From positions 1,612,001-1,676,000 of the forward strand of contig CP053160.1 in NCBI GenBank assembly GCA_014607495.2: a stretch of DNA of 64,000 bases, given 5' to 3'. The notes beneath the pieces were generated by a model. That model made no database searches. It saw only the letters and a program-made list of their open reading frames with translations, and had not been told where the DNA came from. Made by a program: the position numbers and the translations under genes. Positions 44,067-56,574 of the stretch are shown piece after piece (the stretch's first letter is position 1; every line of letters begins with the position of its first letter). The DNA is from Carposina sasakii (lineage: Eukaryota; Arthropoda; Insecta; Lepidoptera; Carposinidae).

Positions 44067-44247
44067 CTTGTATGTTCCTCCTCGACGAGGCGGAAGACTC
44101 CCGCGATGATGAAGAGGACGATTCGATGATTCGTGCTCGATAGCGCGGGCGTCCACGTTTCCCATCTTCAATTTGTTTTTCTATTTTTTTTAGTTTTTTT
44201 AAGAGAACTGATAGGTTAGGGGATAAATCCCGTTTTCTTTTAACCAT
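44067..44247 (-). CDS. DIRS gag-like protein, exon 1 (start)
   Basis: 60 codons plus one base, from Met (44247) in MVKRKRDLSPNLSVLLKKLK: a basic coiled-coil-like start, then a Ser-rich stretch. The donor GTACTT at 44066 follows CAAG. It joins in phase to exon 2 across 43523-44066. A poly-A tract precedes it in sense. The intron is inferred from splice signals and phase, not from transcripts. Confidence 0.65.
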
Positions 44248-44309
44248 TTTTTTTTTTTTTTTTTTTGAATTTGAGATATATTCGTCTTGAGTGGTTGGGC
44301 ACTAAAATG

Positions 44310-44497
44310 CGAATGACGAGCGACCGAGCCAAACTACCGGGCCTGAGCAGTGAAAGAAACAGATCTACCCTCATTTAATTTGTAAATTAAAAAACATCCG
44401 TTTCTACCCTCAACTATGTGAACGAGTGGTGGCAACTATGCGTTACTACATGTGTGAATAATATCTTCCTTAGGTACCAATCTTGAGGACGAAGCAT
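44310..44497. repeat. DIRS right inverted terminal repeat
   Basis: About 188 bp, inverse of 39093-39281 including the TTTGGCTCGGTCGCTCGTC and AAACGGATGTTTTTTAATT segments. In sense orientation this is the 5' repeat and probably holds the promoter. Confidence 0.92.
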
Positions 44498-44507
44498 GAA
44501 GTATAAT

Positions 44508-47004
44508 CAGAAATAACACACCTCCGAAATGATTTATTGGAGTGATAAATCAAGTCTTCATAGTACGAATATACCTAACCCAGATGAATTGTGCGTGCGC
44601 AGTTATAATTCGTCACAGTAACTTATAGTAGATTACAAACACACAAAACTTCTTTATAATAGGTACCCTGTTTTGTAATTTTGTTAAGTATAATGTAGAG
44701 AATAGTTACCGTGGTAAATTGCCTTTTGATATGAGCATGTAGGTATTATTTACATTTTTGTAATGGCATTGGTAATATGTATTTTTGCGTATATAAGAAT
44801 TTAATAATCGAGTAAAACAAAAACAAGCCAATCACGTTACGAGAATGCTATTAGATTTTAACTGAAAATGTTGAAAATTACAAGGACAAAAAGATATAGC
44901 CTAACTATAAATATTCTATTCCTTCTTTCTTTTTTGGCCTCATGTACCTATAAATAAAAGCTGAAATAAAGTTACCGAAAGGTCTTTAAGGAAGGACTTG
45001 ATTCCCTTAATAGACAAACAAATTCCAAAAACGTACACACTTATTTAAATTTAGAGCCATTGGCCAATGACTAAAGCCTTATTTAAAGCTCTCCTCATGC
45101 CTTTCATTCCGAACCGCAACCATTTGTTACAAATAGTACAAACAGTTAACCATTAAGTAATTACTCGAGTATTTATCTTGACATATTCCTCAGAAATGCC
45201 CTCAACAATGTTCTAATGAACTGACATGCCGGTGAGCATAACCGTAGAAATGGGAACACGGTATTGGTCGAAAGATTTCTAAATATGCAAGAGCCTTTTC
45301 CAAACAGATTTGTATGTGGTTTTAACTTAGATTTTTTTCACGTTAGGTTTAATATATAAATTATATACTTATGGAGATTACCTTTATATGACACACTTAC
45401 TGACATACTCTGTGTGTGTGAGAGAGATTGATCTAGGTAAGCAGCTAATCAAAATTTTGTCTGATCTTGATTTATTTCAACTTGTTATTAGATAGAGCAT
45501 TAGCAAGTTATTTCTTCATGTATTTTATTTATAATCTGGCCAACCATAGCATACAGACCAACACCAACCATACAATTATTATTTTTTGTATTAAACATAT
45601 ACATATTAAAATTCCCGTAATCTCTTTGTCGGGAAAATGCAAATTAAAGTGATTTATTGAACTACGAATTAGAGAATAACCAAGAGCATAAAAAGAATGT
45701 GGCGTGCGCATACGCAACCACTGCACAAGTAGAGCGCCGGAGTCTGCGATCTCATCACCGCGGACCAATTACATACAGTTTTCATCATTTTATCGGTTAA
45801 CTGAGGAAATGTCTTTGATTAACCCGTGCGAAAATTTTAAAATGTTAATTAATATAAAGTCTATCTTACATCTAGACAGATATAAAACACCCTGTGCTAA
45901 TTGCATGTCGCATGAGTCGAAGGGACTAAGGAACTCAGAGGCGTTTTCTCAGGCGATGAGCTGGCAACTTATCACATATATTTTTTAATTGTATATTTTC
46001 ATAATTTTTCAGGCGGCTTCCCCTATTTGGGAATACACAGCGGTGAGTAAATGTATGTATGTACATATAGGTATAAAATCTGAGAAACCCAAATATTTTA
46101 TTTCATTATTTACCTATAAATGTGTATCTCGGTTCATGCACAACAAAAACTTTATTAGAACAACCTTCAATGATCTACACGGAAGTCAATGGATACCAGT
46201 TTATAACAGGAGCATGATTTTAACAAAAACTAACAAAGCATTTATTCATCAATCTATTTGAACAAATTTTCATGCCTGTATCGAATATCTAAACTGATTA
46301 AATTTATATTTCCATATTTTTACAAAACATCCCTGGCTTCGAGTAAAAGAACTTGATGTTATTGCAGCTTAGCATTTTATCTGACCTTTTTGCGTATACA
46401 GTGCTTGTGCAAAACATGACGTCACCGTATTCGATGCTTTGGACAAGTGCGGGGGGTGTGAAACGTGCATAGATTTCACCTATTTTTTTCCTAGCTCTAT
46501 ACGCGCTCTTAAACTAAAATGTCATGGAAGATAGGTATCCCAGATCCCTGCAGTTCAATCAAAATTCTAGGCGAAAATACATTTGTAATCGCAATCCTAT
46601 CTTCACTAAAAGGTTACCACGAGTATACGAAAGGTCACATATTTCGCAATATTGACTCGCAATTCATTTTGCACGGACATGTTCGGGTTACATAAAGTGA
46701 GGCAATGACATTTTTCGCAAATTAATCAAAGATGCGAGCCAAACATCTCTAATACAGATCGTGACGTCTCCAAGAAAGAATTAGAGTTGTACCTTATACA
46801 TTTAGTTTTATTTAAAAGTAACGGGACCCATTTCATGGTCTAGCCTAGTGCGTGATCTATGTCACTAAAGATTAGATTATCAGGTCAAGTGTACTTGAAG
46901 TGTTGAAAGGGATCGAGCAATATGACAAAAAATATCGAATACGTTATATTAATTAAGTTGGAATAGACAATAAGAAAAATAAACCATCGGGACTGTTTCA
47001 GCTA
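44508..47004. other. Non-coding stretch right of the DIRS element
   Basis: About 2.5 kb of AT-rich sequence. A moderately GC-rich patch lies at 45690-45770. No gene, tRNA or clear element seen. Confidence 0.5.
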
Positions 47005-47250
47005 TATCATCATATTTATTTATTTTATTTATTTATAGTTACACGGACTTGACGGCATTACAGTAAAACCAAGGTGCCGTCAAGTTTAGGGAAAAAGAAA
47101 AAGTAAACAAAACGAATAAACAGTGAAATAGTAGATAAACATAGTACTTAAATAAAAATATTATCTATTCTACGGATGGTCAGATATAGAACTTGCGTGA
47201 CAAAATGTTATTAGGTCAAACGTATGCATGCGTCTCATCACCTCGATCGC
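47005..47250 (-). mobile_element. Truncated non-LTR retrotransposon 3' tail
   Basis: Minus-strand tail of AATAAA repeats at about 47010-47038, preceded in sense by a non-coding 3' UTR-like sequence. No ORF remains. Confidence 0.4.
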
Positions 47251-47349
47251 ATCATAACCGAGATTCACAAACAATCGTTTGCTATGTGATTTTCATATGA
47301 ACACAATAAACATATAATGCATTTTTTAAAATAAATTATCCACGCCATA

Positions 47350-47595
47350 TTCGCGCCTTACAGGTGAGTGTATCACCCTTATGTAGTTGAGATCCCGCCC
47401 ATCCGTACCAAACGTTATGCTAACTCGTTTGTAATGCGAACGGCTAAGGAGTGGAATGCACTTCCTGCCGATGTATTTCCCGAGCACTACAACATTGGTT
47501 TCATCAAAGCTATAGTGAATAGGCACTTTCTAGGCATGTACATGTACCACCTTAGGGTCAAATGTTTGCCTATAAAATTGTAAAAAAAAAGCTTC
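47350..47595 (+). pseudogene. C-terminal fragment of a second non-LTR reverse transcriptase
   Basis: The plus-strand frame 47368-47583 reads HPYVVEIPPIRTKRYANSF then TAKEWNALPADVFPEHYN, the C-terminal signature of a common lepidopteran non-LTR RT. It is followed by a short A-rich tail at 47581-47590. 5'-truncated and non-functional. Confidence 0.65.
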
Positions 47596-48700
47596 GAAGA
47601 GTCCGTGGATTATCAATTATACGATATTTATTTTAAGTAAAAATGAACAGAGATACATACTAGAAAAACTCTATCACAATTCTAGCTGTTGAAAGACAGT
47701 AACTTAACTGCGAATGACTAAACGTTAATTTATGCAAAAAACTCAAAGATCGATTACTCCGTAGCTGTCGGCTGAGAGAGGTGTTGATCGTGTTTTTACG
47801 TCGCCGACCTTGCTCCACTAAGTCCTGTTACTGATTTATAGGCCAAAGTGGCGTCATGGAATACCAGATTATTCCGTCACGATATGACAGTGAAATAAAC
47901 TTATGGTATCCTGTTGGTTAGTCACAATTTTTTTTAGAGCACTTGACTAGCCCTGCAAGGAATATTCGGATGTCACCCCATTTTGCCCACCTGGGGTTAC
48001 AGACCGGATAAAAATCTAACACTTTTCATGTTAATAGTGATCAAATATTTTTTAAGATTTTTTTTTTCATACTTTATTTATAAGAATATTTCGACCCGCA
48101 ATTCCGTTTGCATTAAAAAATGGTAGGTAGCTTTTTGAGAAAAAAGATATTTTGTCATTGTCATAATAATAAGTAATTGGGAATTCCAGACATAATATCC
48201 GTTTTTGCATATAGGTACCTACCTATTTATCTACTCAAACATAATATCGTATCTAAAACTAAAACTCCAATTTACTATGTAATAGCACCTATTGTAATCG
48301 TGTACATTCCTAGAGCATACGGTGTACATACGTTTATCTATTTATATAATGAGTCAAGTATTTACCTGTGCTATTACTACACCTGACCACTGACCAGTCG
48401 TTCCGGTTATACTCTCACTTTCGTTCACAATTTGCTGCCGTCCACTTTTACTCTTAGATACTCAACTTTATACCTACAATACTAAAGAACAGGAAAACTT
48501 GTAGTTCGTACCCAAGAAGTGATGTGTACTTGTACTGAAAGCTTGTTAATTTGGTTATTATAGGAGATATAAAAACTTTTTATGTTTGAAATGTCTCACC
48601 TAGTACCAACAAAATATTTAGGTAAATATGTGTTGCTTGCAACTTCCGCGTAGGCAACAGAATGCCTATGTCCTTCTTCGTAGCCCCGTTTCAACTATGT
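47596..48700. other. Non-coding stretch
   Basis: No gene or repeat recognised; AT-rich. Confidence 0.5.
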
Positions 48701-48701
48701 A

Positions 48702-49132
48702 TACAGGGTGTTTGTGACAGCCAGGCAAATATTGATACCATAATTCTGATGCGGAAAACACTGAAAATTTTCGCAGAAAAATTCCAAAATTTTCAGATTT
48801 TTTTTATTTTGAGGAAAAAAAATTTGTTGGTTTAATTAGGCCTTAATAATGACATTTTTTTTTAAAAGTTGCTCTCAAAAAATTTCAAATAACTGATCAA
48901 CCCTAATGGAGAGTCACAAGTGATCCAAAAAACAGCACAGTGTCACACAATAGCTAATAAGCCTGTTTAATTTGTCACAGGACCGCCCGATACAATTCGC
49001 GCGGAGAGCAAAGATCACTGAAAATCAAATCAAAAATACATTTCTTGCGAGTAATAACACTGTCGTATAACTCAACACAATGCTACTTATTCAACATTTC
49101 TGTATTTGACTGGCTGTCACCCACACCCTGTA
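48702..49132. mobile_element. TACAGGGTG-terminal element, family B, copy 3
   Basis: 431 bp from TACAGGGTGTTTGTGACAGC to GGCTGTCACCCACACCCTGTA; same orientation as 31413-31883. Confidence 0.74.
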
Positions 49133-49844
49133 TTTGTGCAGAAGGATGTACGCCCCCTACAAAATTTTTGCTGACTTTTTTTTGACCGTACACTAATCAA
49201 AAAAATATATAAATATAGAACTTAAGCTTCTCGAGAGCTAGATTCATAGTATTCTGCAGTACGACCAGTTGCAGTAGCATGACCTGCATAAAACGATATG
49301 ATAAACCGAGTTACGATATTTAGCCTGTCAAAATGCTATAAATATAGCCGCCATGTTGAATTTTGTATAGAGACGATACGATTTCGTACGATACGATATC
49401 CACGATGCGTGGTCATGCTAGGGGGGGCTGGATTAATAAAAATATAAATTTTAGAAAATTATACTGGCTAAATCAGACTTTAGTCAAAATAAAAAATGTA
49501 CATTAACATCAATTCCTACTTGACGTCTAATCATATCAAGTCCTACTAAATTATTTGTCAATTAAAGGGTGTCGAATAAGATTAGTTGATGATGCGAGGC
49601 TTCTCTATAATACTCATATCAATAACGTCTCCTTTTGTGCATACAAGTATCATAATCGACTAAAGAATTCGGGCATTCTATCAGACGATAAACTATCAAC
49701 TTGTTACTGATCGTCTGTCCCCGATATGATAAACGTGGCTGTGGGATCTTCTCAGTGATCTGGTCACCCCATTTGGGGACTACAGCCGTATATGTACCTA
49801 TATCTATGTACAAATACACATATTACAGACCTCGGTAATGTTAA

Positions 49845-50012
49845 TAATAATTGAGTATGTATACCACAATTACCAAATTTGGTGTATGCCCATATTTTTC
49901 TTGGGTAGGTATATAATAAACGTAAATCTATAATAGTCCATTATCAGTTCAAACAAGTAGATGCTATAAAGGTTTATACCTTTATATTCGGGCACCAGGG
50001 TCAAGTGAACGC
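49845..50012. repeat. Direct duplication D2, copy 1
   Basis: Shares ACCACAATTACCAAAT, CAAACAAGTAGATGC, CGGGCACCAGGGTCAAGTGA and other segments with 50618-50792, with small indels. Confidence 0.75.
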
Positions 50013-50119
50013 ATCTATGTGATCTGAGGGCTTAGTGCGAGTTTTGACTTCGAACTCGATCGCGTAAACGTAAACAGTTCAACCAATTACGTAGCGCCGT
50101 TGTTCTCACTTTTATGACA

Positions 50120-50372
50120 TAAAAAAAAACGTATAATACTACAGCTGCTTCTCTTCCGGGGCATACTGTACAAGTCAGTGGAGGGACAAGAGGGTCTTGG
50201 TGTTTTATAGGCGATGAGCTGACCACCTGTCACTACTAACCGAGCTAATACATTTCAACTATACCCTCAAATTTGGTCAGAAGTGGCACCATGATTTTCT
50301 ATCGGCCCTTGGTGCTCTACCTACCCCGTAAGGGATAAAGGCGTGATTATTGTATGTATGTATGTAAATTTA
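50120..50372 (+). repeat. SINE-like repeat family R2, longest copy
   Basis: GGACAAGAGGGTCTTGGTGT, GGCGATGAGCTGACCACC, TCTATCGGCCCTTGGTGCTC, CCCCGTAAGGGATAAAGGC and a TGTATGTATGTATGTA tail. Lies between the two copies of D2. Confidence 0.72.
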
Positions 50373-50617
50373 CGGGGAGTAGCAAACTAAAAATGTAACA
50401 TGTACCTTGGGGAGTATAGGAACTAAGAAAAAAATCTAAAAAATGAGAACGCGAACTTTAGAATGTTGTAACTACTACGATGCGACGTCTACTACGTTTT
50501 AGGTTTTAGCTGAGAAATATTCCGTAGATACTGATTGGTTGGTGTGTATTAGTTGAGGTGAGGGTCACTCCACTCCTCACTATTATTCATATGCACGACT
50601 CGCATGAGACGTAAATA

Positions 50618-50792
50618 ACAATTGAGTACTTATACCACAATTACCAAATGTGATGTAGGTATACCCATATTTTATGTGTACCTAAATAATAAAAGTAAAT
50701 CTAAAATAGTCCATTATTAGTTCAAACAAGTAGATGCAATAAATAAATGCAATAAACCTTTATATTCGGGCACCAGGGTCAAGTGAACGCAT
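50618..50792. repeat. Direct duplication D2, copy 2
   Basis: Second copy of 49845-50012, about 770 bp away, roughly 85 percent similar by eye. Confidence 0.75.
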
Positions 50793-51627
50793 CAATTGGC
50801 TATTTTAACCTAATTGATAGTTAAAACATGTAGAGTTACCTAATTTTGCATGTACACTGATATTAAGAATAGATATTGTGATATAGTGTTATTTAGACGG
50901 TAAAATTACATTTATTCTGTAGGTATTTTTCTGTAGACATAAACCATATATTTCAAAAATGATTAAACTAAACTTTGCATAAATTTTGACGGATGAAAGG
51001 AGGTACAAATTCCATACATTGACATTTTTAAACAGGGTCTAACTTTGAGCTCGATTATGTAATAACACCGAAAATGTTATGTCGTTTATAACTGAGAATA
51101 TATCTAAATTTTTTAAATGAACAATAGGTAGAGTCAAATTTCAAATTACTTTACAATTTCAATTAAAGTAACTAATAAAACAACTATTTTCTTTACCTTT
51201 GGATTTGTAGGTACAATAAAGATTACCTGAGAATATAATAAGTTTGTCTATGCGTTTTAATAAACCTAAAATTAAATAACTTTTTACACAACTAAGGTCA
51301 AAGCCACCGTAACTAATCGAGCAATCACTCTCCAACAAAACGCAGTCGTCAAGTTATTGAAACATCGCGCTACAAAAATAATGTGATTTCAGAATGAGAG
51401 CGACATCAACACGACTTTAGACAATAGAACAGAATAAACGGTCAGTTGCAACACAATTATTACAGAACGGTTTTTCGCACGCAGAATTGCATTTCAGTAG
51501 GTCGATATGATGTGTAGTCGACTATTATTACAATATTTAGGTACTTCATTACAATATAAACCTTAAAAATTGAAAATAAAATTAAAGGCAACCTTTTGTC
51601 ACTTAAAAATTTAGCCATTCATTACAT
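50793..51627. other. Non-coding stretch
   Basis: AT-rich sequence with no gene or element identified. Confidence 0.5.
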
Positions 51628-52075
51628 ACAGGGTGTAGATGACAGCCAGGAAAATACTGAAATGCTGAACAAGTATCATTGTGTTGAGGACAGTGTTATT
51701 ACTCGCAGGAAATGTATTTTTGATTTGAGTATCAGTAATTTTTGCTCTTCGCGCCAATTGTATCGGGCGATCCAGTAACTAATTAAATGGGCTTAATGGT
51801 TATTATGTGACACAGTGCCGTTTTTTGGATCACTTGTGACTCTCCATTATGGTTGATCAGTTTTTTGAATTTTATTGAAGGCAACATTTTTTTTTTAATC
51901 ATCTTTTGGTTATAATTTAATTTTCAAGTCATTATCTAAGGCCTATTTTTTTAATATGAAAAAAGTGTCGGAAAATTTTGGAATTTTCCTGCGAAAATTT
52001 TCAGTGTTTTCCGCCTCAGAATTATGGTCTGAAGTCATGGTATCAATATTTGCCTGGCTGTCACACACAACCTGT
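51628..52075. mobile_element. TACAGGGTG-terminal element, family B, copy 4 (inverted)
   Basis: 448 bp from TACAGGGTGTAGATGACAGC to GGCTGTCACACACAACCTGT, in opposite orientation to the other family B copies. Confidence 0.72.
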
Positions 52076-54429
52076 TTTAGTTAGGCGTTACGCACGCACA
52101 TATATGTATACATATATACCAAAGAGGATGAGATAGCTGAGTCAATGGGAAATAGCATTAGAAAGCACAGCCACAGACTTAATTAATGCGAGCAAATAAG
52201 CTCAGATCCAAATTTCAAAAACCGTGTTCGGGGTGGTTACTCTTTATAAAAGTAACTTATAGATTGAGTCAATAATGTATCTGTTTAAAAAACTATTCAA
52301 TACCTACACCAGCAGTACAGTATAGTGAAGGCAGGAACTATTACTACTGGGAAGCAAGCACTATGAGTTACAATTATTTGTAATTATGTGTCAGTGCCGA
52401 TTGCTAGAAAGTAACTATGTCTAGGATATATGTGATCAAATTAGTATTCTAAAACGAGTTGGTAATGGTGAGTGGCTCTTAGCCTATTTCAAATCCCATC
52501 AGGTGCGAAAATAGAGAAAATTACGCATTGCGCGTTTAATTTCACTAAGCGTGTAAGCTCTGAATTAATATGAGGGTCAGACAGTTGGACACCATGTTTT
52601 GCATAGCAGACAGGAAGGTAATCTCTAGAAATGTATGACTGTTTGTTTCTTTTATAATTTATATGACGTATATGGGTCGAGTGGCGGCGTGCCGTTAGGT
52701 GTGTCCGACATCTTCCAAAATCCGAAATATAGAATGCGGCGTGTAGTAAACAAGCTTAATTAGGAATCACAAACACTTTCACTGTATCTACGCACAAGAT
52801 TACTAGGATTCTAGCGGATAACGTAGAAACGTGGTAAGTACAAGACAGAGGCTGATTAGCACCCGTGCTTCGCTCGACAGACGCCACAAAAAGAACAGAA
52901 TACCCTCCGGCTCAATTCAAACGACCCGGTGGTCGTTGTAAATCTACAGTGGCGCCCCCTCAGTACTCTGTCTTGTCTTTACCCAAGTGACAGCTGTCGT
53001 CAAGTCAGTGATAGCTGTCGACTTGACGTTTCTAACTTCAACGATTGAAAATAGATGGCGTTGGAGATCCGACTGTAGGATATGACATCTTGATCTCCGA
53101 CATATATTTAATTATTAGGGTGTTGTTATAACAAAACCTCGACTAAAGTTAAACACCGTTTATTATAATATTTGACTGCAAAATGTATTATGAAGTATCT
53201 GTCAAAGTTAGACTAATGTGACTTAAACAAACTTTTGTAAGAACACGTTTAGTTTTGAATATACCTAATCAAATAAGGGGATTAATGTAGTGTAAGTCTA
53301 TCATATTAATAGTTGACTCTGCCACTACAGACCTATATTTAGTCTCTGTTTTGAAGCTTTTACAGTGAGGCCATAAATAATGGCGATTAAATCCATTCCG
53401 AGAACACTTCGGCACGGACATCGATGGCATAGTATATAGAAATCGGAGAAACTGCGGTAATGAGTCCAGCAACTATAAATTATAAAATTTACGGCAGTCG
53501 TATAACAAGACATAATACGATTAACATAAGATAAATAATGCAGTTATATGGTCTAATTATTAACAAAACATTATACTGTAGGTAGGTACCATATTAGTGA
53601 TTCAAGAAATAAGATAGCTAAATAAATAGGTACATAATACGAGGCAAACACCGTAGATTTTATAAGGCAGGTAAAAAAATGTTATTGTATTAGTTAATAT
53701 AATGTACATCTAACTCTCCTTCGTTTTCATATATAGGTAGGTAGTCTTAATCTTTCATACCACTTTTAAAACTTTACGTTCACTTACGCAAGTTTAAAAG
53801 TTTTTTTTTTGTTTTCGTAATTTTCTCGCAGAGCTAGTTGTCAGAGAAATAATTACCTGAAACAAAAATAAAAATTCGTTTATCAGTGGATATATTTATA
53901 GATAGACAGCATTTTAGGCACGCTACCTAATAACGGAGATCGGTTGACCTTCCTGAAAAAGTCAAGATGGTCAACCCCTATAGGTACACTATTGACCTAG
54001 TTATAGATATTTTTACCTTTTATGTGTTATTGTAGATAATTAATAATGTTTATAGATAGTTAGAATATGTTTAGAAACCCAAACTCAATGCAAGTACATT
54101 GTGACTTCATTTGTGCCACACCTCTTGAAATCTGAAGACACAGCATCTACATCACGCCCCTATCAATAAGACACAACAATATTGGAAATTGGAAAGTACA
54201 AATATAATGTATACGATCGGCTCATGATGGAAATACAAAAAGAGGTGGTAAAAAAATTTCTCACAAAGTAGAGTCGACAGCGCCGCGCCGCCGCTGGGCG
54301 TAACGCGGGTGTATGGACTTTCATCATTAGACGTTTACAATCATTAAAATTTAATTAAATCCTCCAAAATGTTATAGGTACTTGACAGACCAACACAGAA
54401 AAAAAAGAGAAAGTAGGTATATAAATAGG
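52076..54429. other. Non-coding stretch with one small hairpin element
   Basis: Contains an inverted-repeat element at 52834-52981. No gene is supported elsewhere here. Confidence 0.5.
52834..52981. mobile_element. Short inverted-repeat element
   Basis: GTAAGTACAAGACAGAGGCTG at the left end is the imperfect inverse of CAGTACTCTGTCTTGTCTTTAC at the right. The interior is more GC-rich than its surroundings. Target duplication not resolved. Confidence 0.5.
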
Positions 54430-54541
54430 TTATAAAATTATTAATAATGAAATGGAAAAAATTCTTCACCCGAGTGGGAATCGAACCCACGACCACTGCA
54501 AACCGTGCCAGCCGCTCTAACCACTGAGCTACCGGGTCAGG
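54430..54541 (-). repeat. tRNA-derived SINE, copy 2
   Basis: Minus-strand A box TAGCTCAGTGGTTAGAGC and B box GGTTCGATTCC with a good D arm and T arm, but a non-pairing anticodon stem and imperfect acceptor stem. It is followed by the same GAAGAATTTTTT..TTATTAATAATTTTATA tail as 18660-18775, which marks it as a SINE rather than a tRNA gene. Confidence 0.75.
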
Positions 54542-54900
54542 CATAAAATGTGACACTGCTTTCAGACAATGTGGGAGATGAATTTATGTGGCCTGTGTTA
54601 TTTTTTTGTATACTTCGCTTAGTAAACTGCATAATATTATACATATATTGGTGGTCGCTGGTCTTTATTGCTCATCGCATCTCTTTCTTATCCTTCCTTG
54701 GTGTGTCTTTATCTCACAGCCCCGCCCTGTTATGTCACTGTGACATGTGGTGTCACTTTCTACACCAACTGTAGACCACTATAATTTCGATAAACTGGCC
54801 ACTAGTTTAGTGACCAATTGTGTTGGTCCTACTATTAGGTTTTTGAGTGAGAAGTTGAGATGAATCAACTCACGCGCAGATTTACTAAATCTAGACTTAA

Positions 54901-55305
54901 AGTTAGGTAAATTAAAGATTAAATACATAATACATAAATACCTAAAGAGATACGGATCGTGTTTTTAGTTGGTAGTATAAGATCGTTCTAATCTCCTTCG
55001 TGATCCTGCAGTTCTAGCTACCTTCCCCAGTTTAGTAACACATGTAAACTTTATAATACATACAATAACCAGTTTACGGCACTTTATGGGTCTTACTCAT
55101 AAACTAGGTCTAAGCTTATTCTCAGTTTAATACATATACATAAACATATAATGACGCCTTTATCTCTTACGGGGTAGGTAGAGCCATCATTCTCAGTTTA
55201 ATTTGACAAATATTTTATATATTTTAGGAAGACATATCGACTAGTTAAGTACAATAAAATGCAACAATAGACAGTACAATGTCATTAAGAGGAGGCAGAC
55301 CTTAT
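54901..55305. repeat. Direct duplication D1, copy 1
   Basis: Nearly identical to 60424-60796, starting at AAAGATTAAAT and ending at CAATGTCATTAAG. Contains a fragment of SINE family R2. Confidence 0.85.
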
Positions 55306-55689
55306 TTAGCATCTTTTTGATGAAATATGCTGAAACGGGTGCATGTTTGTTTAATGTGAGACTATTACACTATATTCTTAGTACCCTTAACTATGTCATG
55401 TAAAGCCAAAAACATGATTTAATGATTTTCGCTCGATAGTTTTGTTTTTTGAAATCGACATGTTTTTTAGTCATTTTTACTTTTATTTCGGCTATTACAT
55501 GAGGTAGGCGTTTAAAATAAATTCGGATATCAAGATAATAATGATAGTAAACTTTTGTAAAGCCAAAATTAAAAAACAATCATAATTGAACACACAATTA
55601 ATAAAAATCTTTTTGAGACTTACGCCCTTTACTTCTGAGCTCAATAAGTTGTTTAGCGTGCAAGCGATATTCTACTCTAATGCTTACTG

Positions 55690-55835
55690 AAAAGCGTTAA
55701 ATAGTAACTTCGTGCCCGCTGACGCTCAGTACCGCGCTGTGCGCCGACGACGTAGGGTCTATGTCGCTTTCGCCCACGGCAGTGGCATTTTTTATTATCT
55801 TGTGGTGTAGGTATTACTCGATTGAGTTCGGACTA
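55690..55835 (+). promoter_or_regulatory. CpG-rich promoter-like stretch
   Basis: CG-dense sequence (ACCGCGCTGTGCGCCGACGA, GTCGCTTTCGCCCACGG) in an AT-rich background, directly upstream of a candidate first coding exon. No TATA box. Function inferred from composition and position only. Confidence 0.35.
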
Positions 55836-55924
55836 ATGGGAAATAAAACTAAAAAATATGTTTCCAAAAGGAAGATGGCTCAACGTTGGAGAGAATTTTC
55901 AAAAAAGGGGAGAGAATCAAAGGT
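55836..55924 (+). CDS. Candidate first coding exon, unknown basic protein
   Basis: From ATG, MGNKTKKYVSKRKMAQRWRE continues about nine more residues (FSKKGRESK) to a strong donor GTAAGT (at 55925; an alternative GTGTAA at 55923). A short, very basic N-terminus followed at once by an excellent donor and preceded by a CpG-rich stretch fits the first exon of a host gene or a transposon gene. No downstream exon was found, and the family is not recognised. Confidence 0.35.
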
Positions 55925-55974
55925 GTAAGTAGCTATAATCATCATTAGTAAGTATGTAAAGTTTAGTGCTGAGA

Positions 55975-56280
55975 ATGCATTTTATAATGGACAGCAGAAA
56001 AAACAAAATGTCGAAATTACGGGATAAAATATTTACCCGGGATAAAAAGTATAATGTGTTATTCTGATACGTACCTAAGCTAATATAAGGTCTTTCCGAA
56101 ATTAGTGATTTGCCTTTGACACGAAACTAGGAAAGTAAAAAGAAACAACTTTCACTATGGGGCCAACTCCGATATAGTGAAAAAAATCAGCTGTTCCATA
56201 CATTTCAGGATTTTACGTGATGAAGTAACAAACATACACACTCACACACATACAAACTTTCACCTTTATAAATTGGTAGA
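55975..56280 (-). mobile_element. Helitron-like element split by a mariner-like miniature element
   Basis: The left half (GCAGAAAAAACAAAATGTCG, CGGGATAAAAAGTA) and right half (AGTAACAAACATACACAC, CAAACTTTCACCTTTATAA) are the parts of a Helitron-like copy, with the TIR element at 56092-56214 between them. Confidence 0.55.
56092..56214. mobile_element. Tc1/mariner-like miniature element, partial copy
   Basis: Starts ATAAGGTCTTTCCGAAATTA like 557-600 and continues with the interior that is interrupted in that copy (ACTTTCACTATGGGGCCAAC). The second terminal repeat is missing. Confidence 0.7.
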
Positions 56281-56574
56281 ATTCCTTTGAACGATGGCGC
56301 TAGTTGCTTTGTTTATCTATGTAAAAGTCTACAAAAGAAATTAGTTCCGAAATCACACACACAGCATGAGAAGTATTCTATAAGCGCACTGCTTTACACA
56401 TGAAGCACATACACAAATTTTATATACATTTACGAGTATATGTAGGTACAATATCTTTCACTCACCTAAGGAACTTACTTACTACTACAGGTGAAGCATA
56501 TTGGAATATCATATTGGAATAGGTATGTGGAATAGGTATTTTTCAATACTAGTCGGTACCTAATACAACGTGAT

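Larger units (their letters stand above)
39040..44507 (-). mobile_element. DIRS-type tyrosine-recombinase retrotransposon, nearly complete
   Basis: About 5.5 kb, sense on the minus strand: 5' terminal repeat (44310-44497), gag (two probable exons), RT/RNase H, overlapping tyrosine recombinase, internal complementary region (39338-39473), 3' terminal repeat (39093-39281). The internal region is complementary to both outer ends joined together, the hallmark of DIRS circle-based replication. Both ends carry ATAAT without a target duplication, as expected for recombinase-mediated insertion. One frameshift is seen, in the RT ORF. Confidence 0.92.

Noticed and set aside
54465..54541. Possible tRNA gene on the minus strand
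   Set aside because: D and T arms form, but the anticodon stem does not pair, the acceptor stem is imperfect, and the same flanking tail occurs at 18.7 kb, so it is a SINE head.
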